Source: Paracoccus albus
GTDB lineage: Bacteria > Pseudomonadota > Alphaproteobacteria > Rhodobacterales > Rhodobacteraceae
NCBI RefSeq assembly: GCF_027913035.1
Contig: NZ_CP115775.1
Span: 1,674,001-1,738,000, forward strand
Direction of reading: 5' to 3'
DNA: 64,000 nucleotides
The notes under the pieces are model-generated. The model saw nothing but the letters and a program-made list of their open reading frames with translations, was not told the origin of the DNA and made no database searches. Made by a program: the position numbers and the translations under genes. Below, one piece after another: positions 44,134 through 53,118 of the stretch. The first letter of the stretch is position 1. Each line of letters starts with the position of its first letter.

Positions 44134-46281
44134 ATGGCAGAGCGTTCATTCAAGGCCGAAGTCGAGCACTTGAAGCTTGGAGAAGGCGAGATATTCACCG
44201 GCGAGGGCATCCTTGCCATCACCAAGTCACTGCTGGAATCAGGCGTCGGGTATGTCGGCGGATACCAAGGCGCGCCGATTTCGCACCTGATGGATGTTCT
44301 GGCGGATGCCGAAGAGCTGCTGACCGGGCTGGGCGTCAAATACGAAGCAAATGCGAATGAAGCGGCCGCGGCGGCTATGCTGGCGGCTTCGGTGCATTAT
44401 CCGATCCGTGGTGCGGTGACGTTCAAAGGCTCTGTCGGCGTCAACGTCGCATCGGACGCGCTCGCCAATCTCGCATCATCGGGCGTGACCGGCGGTGCGC
44501 TGATCATTGTGGGCGAGGATTATGGCGAAGGTTCCTCTATCATGCAGGAGCGGACACACGCCTTCGCCATGAAGTCGCAATTCTGGCTGCTGGACCCGCG
44601 GCCCAACCTGCCCTCTATCGTGAAATCGGTCAGCGACGGTTTCGATCTGTCCGAGGCATCGAACACGCCGGTCATGCTGATGGTGCGCATCCGGTCCTGC
44701 CACGTTACCGGATCTTTCGAGTGCCGCGACAACAAGCCCCCCGAATTTACCGTCAAGGATGCGCTTGCCAATCCACGGTCTGACTTCTCGCGCGTGGTGC
44801 TGCCGCCGATGTCCTATGCGCATGAGCAGGACAAGATAAACAACCGCTGGCCGGCCGCAGAGGCTTTTATCCGCGAGCGCAAGCTGAATGAGCGGTTCGG
44901 GCCGGACGATGCGCCTGTCGGTATCGTCATGCAGGGTGGCATGTATAACGGCGTCATTCGCGCGCTGCAGCAGCTTGGCCTGGCGGATATCTATGGCAAC
45001 ACCGACATTCCGCTATATGTGCTGAATGTGACCTACCCTTTGGTGAACAGCGAATTTCTGGAATTCTGCGAGGGGAAGGAACAAATACTGGTTGTCGAGG
45101 AAGGCCAGCCGGAGTTCATCGAAAACCAGTTGAGCGCATTCCTGTATCGCGCAAAGTCGGACGTCATGCTGCACGGCAAGGACATCTTTCCGATGGCCGG
45201 CGAATATACCGGAACGGTGATGCGCGAATCCATTGCGACATTCCTGAAAGACGCCGCGCCCGGAATGCTGGCCGATGCGCTGCGCGCGCCGAATTCCGCG
45301 CCGCCCGAAATACCGGATCTTTCGAAAACCGTTCCGATCCGTCCGCCCGGTTTCTGCACCGGGTGCCCTGAACGGCCGATCTTCGCCGCCATGAAACTGG
45401 TCGAACAGGAACTGGGCAAACATCAGATTGCCGCCGATATCGGCTGCCACCTGTTCGCTTCCCTGCCGCCATTCGAGATCGGCGGCGCAACGATGGGATA
45501 CGGGCTGGGACCTGCGGCCAATGGCGCATTCGACGGGGGCGGCGACAAGCGGTCGGTCGCGATCATTGGCGATGGCGGTTTCTGGCACAACGGTTTGTCG
45601 TCATCCTTCACCAATATGGCGTTCAACAAATCCGATGGCGTGGCGATTGTCGTAGACAATTTCTATTCTGCGGCGACGGGTGGACAGGACGTCATGTCCT
45701 CACGCGCAAACAACGAGACGAAGTCGACGAAAAACCCGATCTCAAAAGCTCTGGCCGGGATCGGCATCAATTGGGTCCGGCAGATCGACCGCACATATGA
45801 TGTCGGCAAAATGCGGGACACCATCCGAGAGGCACTGACGACCAAGGAAAAAGGGCCGAAGGTCATCGTTGCCTCCTCTGAATGTATGCTGAACCGGCAG
45901 CGTCGCGAAAAGCCGCTGCGCAACAAGGCCATCAAGGAAGGCCGTCGCGTCGATGTTCCGCGCTTCGGCGTGGACGAAGATGTGTGCACTGGCGATCATG
46001 CCTGTATGCGCCTGTCCGGCTGCCCGTCCCTGTCGCTGAAAACGCTCGACGACCCGTTGCGTGATGATCCCGTGGCCAGCATCGACCAAAGCTGCGTGGG
46101 CTGCGGCAATTGCGGCGAGGTGGCAGATGCGGCAATCCTCTGCCCCAGCTTCTACCGCGCCGATGTGATTCACAACCCCGGCAAGTTTGAGATCTGGCGC
46201 GCAGGCGTCCGCGCCAAGTTCCGCAACTATCTGACAGAGCGGCGCACGAAACGCCGCCTTGATCTGGGAGCATCGTCATGA
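44134..46281 (+). CDS. Indolepyruvate:ferredoxin oxidoreductase-like alpha subunit (TPP and iron-sulfur)
   Basis: 715 residues. The pyrimidine-binding half comes first (GGYQGAPISHLMD, YEANANEAAAAAML). The TPP-binding half follows, with GFCTGCPERP, DIGCHLF and the GDGGFWHNG...VVDN motif. The C-terminal ferredoxin domain has cysteines in DVCTGDHACMRLSGCPS and SCVGCGNCGEV...LCP, for two 4Fe-4S clusters. The family decarboxylates aryl 2-oxoacids to acyl-CoA while reducing ferredoxin. Known substrates are indolepyruvate and phenylpyruvate. In this context isatinate (2-aminophenylglyoxylate) is a possible substrate, giving anthraniloyl-CoA. Confidence 0.88.
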   Translation: MAERSFKAEVEHLKLGEGEIFTGEGILAITKSLLESGVGYVGGYQGAPISHLMDVLADAEELLTGLGVKYEANANEAAAAAMLAASVHYPIRGAVTFKGSVGVNVASDALANLASSGVTGGALIIVGEDYGEGSSIMQERTHAFAMKSQFWLLDPRPNLPSIVKSVSDGFDLSEASNTPVMLMVRIRSCHVTGSFECRDNKPPEFTVKDALANPRSDFSRVVLPPMSYAHEQDKINNRWPAAEAFIRERKLNERFGPDDAPVGIVMQGGMYNGVIRALQQLGLADIYGNTDIPLYVLNVTYPLVNSEFLEFCEGKEQILVVEEGQPEFIENQLSAFLYRAKSDVMLHGKDIFPMAGEYTGTVMRESIATFLKDAAPGMLADALRAPNSAPPEIPDLSKTVPIRPPGFCTGCPERPIFAAMKLVEQELGKHQIAADIGCHLFASLPPFEIGGATMGYGLGPAANGAFDGGGDKRSVAIIGDGGFWHNGLSSSFTNMAFNKSDGVAIVVDNFYSAATGGQDVMSSRANNETKSTKNPISKALAGIGINWVRQIDRTYDVGKMRDTIREALTTKEKGPKVIVASSECMLNRQRREKPLRNKAIKEGRRVDVPRFGVDEDVCTGDHACMRLSGCPSLSLKTLDDPLRDDPVASIDQSCVGCGNCGEVADAAILCPSFYRADVIHNPGKFEIWRAGVRAKFRNYLTERRTKRRLDLGASS

Positions 46282-47819
46282 ACGCCCATGTCAAAACCAC
46301 AGGCGAAGGCAGCGACCAGTCCGCCGGTATCATCAAGCTGGCGATCCTTGCCGTGGGCGGTCAGGGCGGTGGCGTGCTGACCAGCTGGATCGAATCCGTG
46401 GCGCGGGCGAATGGATACGCCGCGCAGGCAACCAGCGTCGCCGGCGTTGCCCAACGCACAGGCGCGACGGTCTATTATGTCGAGATGGCACCGGAGGGTC
46501 CGCAAAAGCCGGTATTCTCACTGATGCCCGCTGCCGGTGATGTCGACATCATGATCACGGCAGAGATGATGGAGGCTGGCCGGTCGATCATGCGCGGATT
46601 TGTGACGCCGGATCGGACAGTGCTGATCACCTCCTCGCATCGAGCGCTTGCCGTTTCAGAAAAGATGGTTCCCGGTGACGGTATCGCATCAAGTGAAGAG
46701 GTCATTGCGGCGGCGCAAATCGCCGCACGCAAACTGATCTGCGAGGATTTTGACAAGCTCGCAGTCGCCAACGGATCGGTCATTTCCGCAACCTTGTTCG
46801 GCGCGCTTGCGGGCTCTGGCGCCCTACCCTTCACACGAGACGCCTTTGAAGATGCGATCCGCACCAGCGGCAAAGGAGTTGATGCCAGCCTTCGCGCTTT
46901 TGCCGCCGCCTTTGACGTCGCTGCAAATGGCGGCCCCGCACCAAAAGCTGAAACGGCTGCTCACAGTCCTGCCCAACAGGCAATCGGCGGCCCCGACAGG
47001 CTGCAAGCTCAGTTTCACGAACTGGCAAGCCGCACGAACGATCTTCGCCCTGAAGCAAGAGAAATGGCACTGACGGGACTGCGCAAAGTTGTTGATTTTC
47101 AGGACATCGCATATGGCGCCGAATACCTCGACCGCGTGCAGAAAATTGCCGAGATCGACCGGACCGATGCTCGCATGACGCGAGAGGCGGCGAAATACAT
47201 CGCCAATGCGATGACCTATGACGACATCATCCGGGTGGCCGATGCAAAAACGCGCGACGGGCGCGACCGGCGCATCGCCGATGAAATGCGCCTGAAGGAT
47301 GGCCAGCTTATGCAGGTGACAGAGTTCCTGCACCCCCGCGCCGAAGAGATCGTGTCCCTTCTTCCCGCCAAGATGGGCGCTCGCTGGCAAAGCAATCCGC
47401 GGCGCATGAAACTTGTCGACAGATTGTTCAATCGCGGGCGCCGTATCCGCACGGACGGTATCATCGGCTTCGGGATGCTCTATCTGCTTGGTGGGGCGAA
47501 ATCATGGCGCCGCCGCACCCTGCGCCACGCCGAAGAGATGGCGCATCTGGACAGCTGGTTGGGGCGCGTTCATGCCGCCGCCGCGCATGATCAGGAAACA
47601 GCGATCGAGCTGCTGCGCTGTCAGCGGCTGATAAAGGGTTACTCTGACACTCATGCGCGCGGTCAGTCAAAGTTCGCTCGAGTCATGGATGGGGCGTCAA
47701 TGGTCGAAGGTCGAGCCGATGCGGCGGACTGGATACGCCGGATGCGCGAAGCCGCCCTTCAGGACGAGAAGGGAGAGGCATTGGACGGCGCGCTACAGAC
47801 CGTCCGCAGTTTTGCCTGA
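46278..47819 (+). CDS. Indolepyruvate oxidoreductase-like beta subunit with C-terminal DUF6537-type extension
   Basis: 513 residues. Residues about 18-215 are the gamma-type domain of 2-oxoacid:ferredoxin oxidoreductases (LAILAVGGQGGGVLTSWI, VAQRTGATVYYVEM). The remaining 300 residues are an alpha-helical extension (DFQDIAYGAEYLDRVQKI, NPRRMKLVDRLFNRGRRIRTDG) found in large alphaproteobacterial versions of this enzyme. It overlaps the alpha gene (ATGA), so the two are made together and form one complex. Confidence 0.85.
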   Translation: MNAHVKTTGEGSDQSAGIIKLAILAVGGQGGGVLTSWIESVARANGYAAQATSVAGVAQRTGATVYYVEMAPEGPQKPVFSLMPAAGDVDIMITAEMMEAGRSIMRGFVTPDRTVLITSSHRALAVSEKMVPGDGIASSEEVIAAAQIAARKLICEDFDKLAVANGSVISATLFGALAGSGALPFTRDAFEDAIRTSGKGVDASLRAFAAAFDVAANGGPAPKAETAAHSPAQQAIGGPDRLQAQFHELASRTNDLRPEAREMALTGLRKVVDFQDIAYGAEYLDRVQKIAEIDRTDARMTREAAKYIANAMTYDDIIRVADAKTRDGRDRRIADEMRLKDGQLMQVTEFLHPRAEEIVSLLPAKMGARWQSNPRRMKLVDRLFNRGRRIRTDGIIGFGMLYLLGGAKSWRRRTLRHAEEMAHLDSWLGRVHAAAAHDQETAIELLRCQRLIKGYSDTHARGQSKFARVMDGASMVEGRADAADWIRRMREAALQDEKGEALDGALQTVRSFA

Positions 47820-47828
47820 CTTACCCGC

Positions 47829-47850
47829 GATGCCCGTTGCAGCGGGCATC
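47829..47850. terminator. Stem-loop between convergent oxidoreductase and MarR genes
   Basis: GATGCCCG-TTGCAG-CGGGCATC, a perfect 8-base stem with a 6-base loop, 10 bases after the beta-subunit stop and 10 before the MarR stop. It probably serves both directions; no T-run. Confidence 0.55.
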
Positions 47851-47859
47851 ACCGGACTT

Positions 47860-48369
47860 TCAACCGGCTGCTGAAAGGCTGTCACGCAGCCTGCGAAAGG
47901 TGTCACGCATACGGTCAAGGTCCTGATCGTCAAGCTCTGACAACAGGCCACCGATCATCTGCAGGTGGTCAGAGGCGAGAAGATCGAAGAACTCTGCCCC
48001 CTCTGGCGTCAGACGAACCGATACGCGTCTGCGATCTTCATCTGACAGGATGCGTTCGACCATGCCGTCTTGCACCAGCCGGTTAACCACTGCTGTCGCA
48101 TTGCCATTGGAGATCAACAACATTCGCGACAGTTCTGACATCGTCAGCCCTTCGCTGCGGCGATGAAGCATGGCCATCACGTCAAAGCGCGGCAGGGTCG
48201 TATCATGCTCTACCCGAAGATATTCGCGCAGGCGGTTCTCAATCTGCCGGGTCACACCCAGCATCCTGATCCAAAGCCGCAACCTGCGGGTAGCCAGCGG
48301 ATCAGCGGCTGCCGGATTGTCATTCAGACCTGCACGATCAGATCCCATCGCTGCCCCCAGTGATTTCAT
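47860..48369 (-). CDS. MarR family transcriptional regulator
   Basis: 169 residues. The winged helix (LTMSELSRMLLISNGNATAVVNRLVQDGMVERI and the DEDRRRVSVRLTPEG wing) is clear. It lies 82 bases downstream of the SDR gene of the oxygenase operon and may be co-transcribed or have its own promoter. The ATG at 48369 has no clear ribosome site; the ATG at 48348 with a GGGGGC ahead is possible. It is a likely regulator of the ring-oxygenase genes. Confidence 0.87.
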   Translation of the reverse strand: MKSLGAAMGSDRAGLNDNPAAADPLATRRLRLWIRMLGVTRQIENRLREYLRVEHDTTLPRFDVMAMLHRRSEGLTMSELSRMLLISNGNATAVVNRLVQDGMVERILSDEDRRRVSVRLTPEGAEFFDLLASDHLQMIGGLLSELDDQDLDRMRDTFRRLRDSLSAAG

Positions 48370-48402
48370 TCTTATACTGTTTCCATTCTCTCTATGGGCA
48401 AA

Positions 48403-48416
48403 ATTCTTTCAAGAAT
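48403..48416. promoter_or_regulatory. Palindrome upstream of the second MarR gene
   Basis: ATTCTT-TC-AAGAAT, perfect 6-base arms, in the short AT-rich gap before the MarR gene. A candidate autoregulatory site. Confidence 0.45.
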
Positions 48417-48451
48417 AAAAATTTTAAGCTGCGACAAGATGCTTTTCTCCC

Positions 48452-49171
48452 TCAGATCGGCACCGTACCTATGCTTGCCCCTCCGCAGACGAACAGGGTC
48501 TGCCCGGTGATAAAGCCAGCATCGGGATCGGCCAGAAACATGAATGTCCGCGTGACATCTCGAACCGTGCCCAATCGCCCCACGGGAATACGCTTGGCAA
48601 GATCGGCTTCCTGATCACTGCCCTTTGGTACAATACCCCAGAAGTTATCCGTCAGTATCGGACCGGGTGCGACGACGTTGACCGTTATTCCATGCTCGGC
48701 CAGTTCGAGTGCCCAGGTCCGCGCCATGCCGATCATACCGGCCTTTGACGCGGAATAGGCGGTTCGGGTTTTTGCCCCAAGCGCTGCGCGGGAGGCATTG
48801 AACAGGATGCGCCCAAAGCCGCGGGCCTTCATTGCAGGCAGGAACGCCTGCGCCAAAGTCAGCGCCGACGCAAGATGAAGCTGAGTCAGTGCCAGCATTT
48901 CATCCGGCCGCGCGTCCTCGATCAGGTTTGGCAGGATAATCCCGGCATTGTGGATGAAATGCGTGACCTCGTGCTTCGCAGCGACATCCGCCGCGGCTTG
49001 TGCGACCGCAGCCGGATCGGACAGATCGCAGATCACATGCTCAACCTCCGCCGCCTCGCCCGGATGCCGCGCCAGCGAGATCACCTTCCAGCCCCGCGCG
49101 GTCATGTCGGCCGCCAGATCCGCGCCAATCCCCTTGTTTCCGCCGGTGATGACGGCTGTGTATTCGCTCAT
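48452..49171 (-). CDS. Short-chain dehydrogenase/reductase of the ring-oxygenase operon
   Basis: 239 residues. The cofactor loop TGGNKGIG, the HNAG motif and the catalytic AYSASK (with Ser of FNAS) are all intact. NAD(P)-dependent; its place after the oxygenase beta gene (ATGA overlap) suggests it oxidises the dihydrodiol or hydroxylated product, as in dihydrodiol dehydrogenases. The exact substrate is not visible. Confidence 0.85.
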   Translation of the reverse strand: MSEYTAVITGGNKGIGADLAADMTARGWKVISLARHPGEAAEVEHVICDLSDPAAVAQAAADVAAKHEVTHFIHNAGIILPNLIEDARPDEMLALTQLHLASALTLAQAFLPAMKARGFGRILFNASRAALGAKTRTAYSASKAGMIGMARTWALELAEHGITVNVVAPGPILTDNFWGIVPKGSDQEADLAKRIPVGRLGTVRDVTRTFMFLADPDAGFITGQTLFVCGGASIGTVPI

Positions 49172-49635
49172 GGCAGCAACTGAATATTACCGAAGGCCGC
49201 ATCGCAGTTGAGGATATCGACACGCTTGCCTGCGATTTTGATCCCGCCATCCGTCGCCTTCAGATCATGCGTCACTGTCAAGGCCAGCAATTGCTGTTCA
49301 TCCAGCCGCGTTTCGACATAGTGCATCTTGGTCATGACCTTCGCTGCATCGTCGGAAATCTCGACGATGCGCGGGCGGTTCAGCACATGGTGGCAGCGGC
49401 TTTTCGGTTTCTGACTGAAGGTCCGCGCCCCGGCCAGCCTTTCGATCCGAAGGCGCAGCATGAAGTTGTCCTCATACAGCAGTGAGGTTTCGTTGATCGG
49501 GTCCTGCTGGTTCCAGTTCAGCGGCATCCAATAGACCGCATCGGGCAGCCAAAGCTCCAGCCATTCGTGAAACTGGCCCTCATCCAGCATCCACGCCTCG
49601 TCATAGATGAAATCGGTGACCTCTTCGCGGTTCAT
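49168..49635 (-). CDS. Aromatic-ring-hydroxylating dioxygenase, beta subunit
   Basis: 155 residues of the NTF2-like small-subunit family (VTDFIYDEAWMLDEGQFHEWLELW, PDAVYWMPL, RIERLAGARTFSQ, SRCHHVLNRPRI). It supports the hexameric structure of the oxygenase. The start at 49635 overlaps the alpha stop (ATGA), and its own stop overlaps the SDR start. Confidence 0.9.
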   Translation of the reverse strand: MNREEVTDFIYDEAWMLDEGQFHEWLELWLPDAVYWMPLNWNQQDPINETSLLYEDNFMLRLRIERLAGARTFSQKPKSRCHHVLNRPRIVEISDDAAKVMTKMHYVETRLDEQQLLALTVTHDLKATDGGIKIAGKRVDILNCDAAFGNIQLLP

Positions 49636-50954
49636 GCCGCACCCCCGATCATGAAGCGTTTCCAGGCATCGAACTGGTTGCGCATCTGGCGTTCGGTCGT
49701 GCCATTCAACTCGGCGGTTTCGGTGAAATCCTCGTCGTCCTCGTAAAGCCGCTGAATATTCACCCATTCGAGGCCGTCGGACATCAGCCCTTCCTGCGCG
49801 CGCTCATACATTTCCAGATCATCATGCCCGACCATCGAGGTCGGCGCGTTGATCATCCGGTTATACATGGCCGTCCGCGCGGTCAGCTCGGAGGGCGCAC
49901 CGTCGAGGCTGAAGATCCAGCTTTCGACCAGCGTCTTGTCCGGGCCGAGCGGGATGAAGTTCCGCAATTGCTGGATCGGTCCCTTGATCATGATATTCGG
50001 GAAATAGACCGTGTTGTGCCGGTTCTCGCCCAGGATTTCCTGCGCGCGTTCCTCGCCATAGGCTTCGACCATTGCATCGTAATAGCCGGGGATGTCCGAA
50101 TAGTCGGAATGGATCGAATGATGCACACCGGTATGACCGTGACCGTTCGGCCATGTGCGGATACCCATGTTTTCAAAGAACTCATAGGGCGACATAAAGG
50201 GTGCGATGATCTGCATCGCGGGCGGCGTGGGTGTGCCTTCGGGTTTGTCCATCTCCTCCCAGATTTTCACCGCGGTGCCAGCACTGGATTCGTGGGCAAC
50301 CATCGGGTGGCAGGTATCCGTCTGGTTTTCGACCAGCATCTTCCAGTTGCATTTGTGCATATAGCGCAGCGGCGCACCCGCAACCGTCAGCTTCCCGACA
50401 GGAGAGCGGTCGACCATATTATCCAGCGATGACAGGGATTCCCCGAAGAAATCTTCGAAGCTGATCCCTTCCGTCGCCAGCCGCGCGAAGATGAAGCCGC
50501 GATAGTTCTTCATGTCGCCCACCGGGGCGAGGCCCTTCGCGGCTTCCGTATCTTCCAGACCCGTGCCCTCATATCCCTTCTTCAGCGGGATCGCGAGCAG
50601 ACAGCCGTCGGTCTTGAACGACCAAGCGTGATACGGGCACCGGAAGAATTTGCCGGTATTGCCCGCCTTGTCGATGACGATCTTCGTGCCCTTGTGGGGG
50701 CAACGGTTATACATGACATAGATTTCGTCATTGCTGTGGCGCACCATAAGCAAAGGCTGATCACCGATCTGCGCGGTGATATAGTCTCCCTTGTTCGGCG
50801 TCTGGCTTTCATGGCCGATATAGACCCAGCAGTTCGGAAAGAGATGCTTCATTTCCAGCCGATAGACCTCCGGACTGGTATAAACATCGCGATGAACCTG
50901 TTGGGGGCGGATCAAATCGTTGACCCGTTCCTGCAGCGTTGTGGTATCTGTCAT
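49632..50954 (-). CDS. Rieske non-heme iron oxygenase, alpha subunit
   Basis: 440 residues. The Rieske 2Fe-2S cluster is bound by CPHKG (Cys85, His87) and CPYHAW (Cys106, His109). The catalytic iron is held by His215 and His220 in ENQTDTCHPMVAH, with Asp212 as the bridge to the neighbouring subunit's cluster. The second position usually Tyr before the first His is Cys. The family adds O2 to aromatic rings. With the isatin and anthraniloyl-CoA genes nearby, an indole-acetate oxygenase (IadDE-like) is the best guess, but benzoate-like substrates are possible. Confidence 0.9.
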   Translation of the reverse strand: MTDTTTLQERVNDLIRPQQVHRDVYTSPEVYRLEMKHLFPNCWVYIGHESQTPNKGDYITAQIGDQPLLMVRHSNDEIYVMYNRCPHKGTKIVIDKAGNTGKFFRCPYHAWSFKTDGCLLAIPLKKGYEGTGLEDTEAAKGLAPVGDMKNYRGFIFARLATEGISFEDFFGESLSSLDNMVDRSPVGKLTVAGAPLRYMHKCNWKMLVENQTDTCHPMVAHESSAGTAVKIWEEMDKPEGTPTPPAMQIIAPFMSPYEFFENMGIRTWPNGHGHTGVHHSIHSDYSDIPGYYDAMVEAYGEERAQEILGENRHNTVYFPNIMIKGPIQQLRNFIPLGPDKTLVESWIFSLDGAPSELTARTAMYNRMINAPTSMVGHDDLEMYERAQEGLMSDGLEWVNIQRLYEDDEDFTETAELNGTTERQMRNQFDAWKRFMIGGAA

Positions 50955-50966
50955 GGCTGAAATCTC

Positions 50967-51923
50967 CTAAAGATCTAGCTTGAGACGGTCTGTCAGCGCG
51001 CGGCTGACGCAAATCTGCATGACCTTGCCAGAGTCACGCTCTTCCTTGGAAAGTACGACATCGCGGTGGTCCGGCGTGCCTTCAAGAACATCCGTCTGGC
51101 AAATCCCGCAATCACCGCGCTGACAGTCATAGATCAGATCAATGCCTGCTTCCTCCAACGCCTCGATGATCGTCTTGTCCGCCGGCACGGTAATGACCTG
51201 CCCGGTGGATGCGACCTCAACCTCGAACGGTTTGTCACCGCTTTGGTGAGAGGTGTTCTCGAACAGCTCGGCGTGAAATTGCGCTTCGGGGCGACCGGCA
51301 GCCTCCATCGCCGCGCGGGTGGCGTCGATCATGGGCTTCGGCCCGCAGACATAGATATGCGTCTCGGGATCCGCGCCGTTGACCAAATCTGCAACAGGCA
51401 CAGGCCCGCCCGCCTGATCGTCATGATGCAGGCTGATCCGGTCGCCGTGACAACCACTCAGCCGGTCGGCAAAGGCGGCCGCTGCGGCCGATCTGCTGGC
51501 ATAGACCATCCTGAAATCGCGCGAACCCGCGGCAAGTGCCGTCGCCATAGCGATCAGCGGTGTCACCCCGATTCCCCCGGCCAGCAGCAGCACCGGCCCG
51601 TCGCCACCATCCAGCGGAAAGTGGTTCTTCGGTCCCGACGCCGAGATTTCATCGCCCGGCCTCAACCCGTGCATGAAGCGAGAGCCACCGTCCCCCTCGT
51701 CCTCAAGGCGCACGCCCAGTACGTAAGTTTCTGGCGATGCCGCATTGCCGGAAAAATCAATCAGTGAATAGGCGTTATGCCGGTCGCCGGGCAACGCCAC
51801 TTCGATATGCGCGCCCGCCTCATATCCCGGCAGAGCCGCACCATCCGCCGATGCAAGTTCGATTTCACGGATCAGTTCGCCGGCATCTTCGACGCGCTGA
51901 ACGACTAGCTTGAGATCGGACAT
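50967..51923 (-). CDS. Oxygenase reductase (FMN, NADH and plant-type 2Fe-2S domains)
   Basis: 318 residues arranged as in phthalate dioxygenase reductase: flavin-binding barrel (HNAYSLIDFSG), NAD-binding part (LLLAGGIGVTPLIAM, YVCGPKPMIDA), then a C-terminal ferredoxin with cysteines 267, 272, 275 and 305. It passes electrons from NADH to the Rieske oxygenase encoded 12 bases downstream. The ATG at 51923 was chosen; a second ATG at 51932 is possible. Confidence 0.9.
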   Translation of the reverse strand: MSDLKLVVQRVEDAGELIREIELASADGAALPGYEAGAHIEVALPGDRHNAYSLIDFSGNAASPETYVLGVRLEDEGDGGSRFMHGLRPGDEISASGPKNHFPLDGGDGPVLLLAGGIGVTPLIAMATALAAGSRDFRMVYASRSAAAAAFADRLSGCHGDRISLHHDDQAGGPVPVADLVNGADPETHIYVCGPKPMIDATRAAMEAAGRPEAQFHAELFENTSHQSGDKPFEVEVASTGQVITVPADKTIIEALEEAGIDLIYDCQRGDCGICQTDVLEGTPDHRDVVLSKEERDSGKVMQICVSRALTDRLKLDL

Positions 51924-51998
51924 AAAACCCATCCATCGCTGGTTATGCGTTGGCCAAATTATCGGCATTTGCCCGACTTCCCGTCAAGCTTTAAATTT

Positions 51999-52023
51999 GA
52001 AATAATGAATTTTCATAAATTTC
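51999..52023. promoter_or_regulatory. AT-rich inverted repeat between the oxygenase and TRAP operons
   Basis: The perfect core ATGAA-TT-TTCAT (52005-52016) is flanked by near-symmetric GAAAT and ATTTC. It lies midway in the 169-base divergent gap, so one regulator could control both the oxygenase and the transporter genes. Confidence 0.5.
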
Positions 52024-52092
52024 TTGCTTGAAACACCAATGGGTGTAATCTGGCTTTAGGGAATCGCCCCACAGGGCCAGGGAGAACGAAAC

Positions 52093-53118
52093 ATGCAACT
52101 TAGCAGGAAGACACTCGCCGCTGCGCTTATCGCGCTCGCCATGTCCACCGCAGGCAGCGTGCAGGCGCAGGAAACAACCTTGCGGCTCTCAAACTGGCTG
52201 CCGCCCTCGCATCCGGTCGTGAAAGACATCATGGTCCCCTGGGCTGAACAGGTGGCCGAGGCGACCGAAGGCCGGGTAGAGGTGCAAATCCTCGACGCGC
52301 CGCTTGGTCCGCCGCCTGCCCATTTCGACCTTGTGTCCAGCGGGGCTGCCGATATCGGTTTCTCGGCCCACAGCTATACGCCCGGACGCTTTACGCTGAC
52401 GGAAATTGCCGAATTGCCGTTCCTGACCCCCAGCTCCGAAGCGAATTCGGTTGCGCTGTGGAATGTCTGGTCGAACATGCTCGCCGAACAGAATGAACAC
52501 GCGGGCGTCAAGGTGCTTGCACTGTTCGGCCACGGTCCGGGCCACCTGTTCACGACCGACCGCGCTGTCAGCCCGATGTCGGAACTGGAAGGTGCAAAGA
52601 TCCGTGTCGCGGGTGCAATTACCGACCAGCTTGTGCAGGGGCTTGGTATGGTGTCGGTCCAGGCGCCTTCTTCCGAAAGCTATGAACTTCTGTCGAACGG
52701 GGTGGCCGACGGGATCGTGTTCCCCTATGAATCCGTACCGTTCTTTCGGCTGGACGATGTTGTCACGAACGGCCTTCGCGTCGATGGCGGGTTGTATAAC
52801 GTGTCATTCTTCTTCGTGATGAATCAGGCAAAATTCGACAGTCTTTCGGAGGAGGACCGCGCAGCCATCGACAGCGTATCGGGTGAAGCCCTTGTGCGCA
52901 TGGCCGGTCAGGCATGGGATGCCGCCGATGCTGCCGGACTGGCCGCGTTGGAAGGCAAAGTCACCTTCCACGACGCAACCGAAGAAGAGCGCGCCACGAT
53001 CGAGGAAGATGCGAATGCCATCTACGACCGTGTTCGTGCCGGCTACGAAGCCAAAGGCGTTGACTTCGATGCAGCACTGGCAATGTTCAGGGAAGAACTG
53101 GAAAAGGCCGCCCCGTGA
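52093..53118 (+). CDS. TRAP transporter substrate-binding protein, DctP family
   Basis: 341 residues with a signal peptide (residues 1-25, cleavage near VQA-Q). The mature part has LRLSNWLPPSHPV and the ESYELLSNGVADGIVFPYE stretch of the family. It is related to, but not closely like, the DctP at 38880. It is divergent from the oxygenase operon and first of a four-gene series ending in a MarR gene, so its ligand is probably the aromatic substrate. Confidence 0.9.
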   Translation: MQLSRKTLAAALIALAMSTAGSVQAQETTLRLSNWLPPSHPVVKDIMVPWAEQVAEATEGRVEVQILDAPLGPPPAHFDLVSSGAADIGFSAHSYTPGRFTLTEIAELPFLTPSSEANSVALWNVWSNMLAEQNEHAGVKVLALFGHGPGHLFTTDRAVSPMSELEGAKIRVAGAITDQLVQGLGMVSVQAPSSESYELLSNGVADGIVFPYESVPFFRLDDVVTNGLRVDGGLYNVSFFFVMNQAKFDSLSEEDRAAIDSVSGEALVRMAGQAWDAADAAGLAALEGKVTFHDATEEERATIEEDANAIYDRVRAGYEAKGVDFDAALAMFREELEKAAP

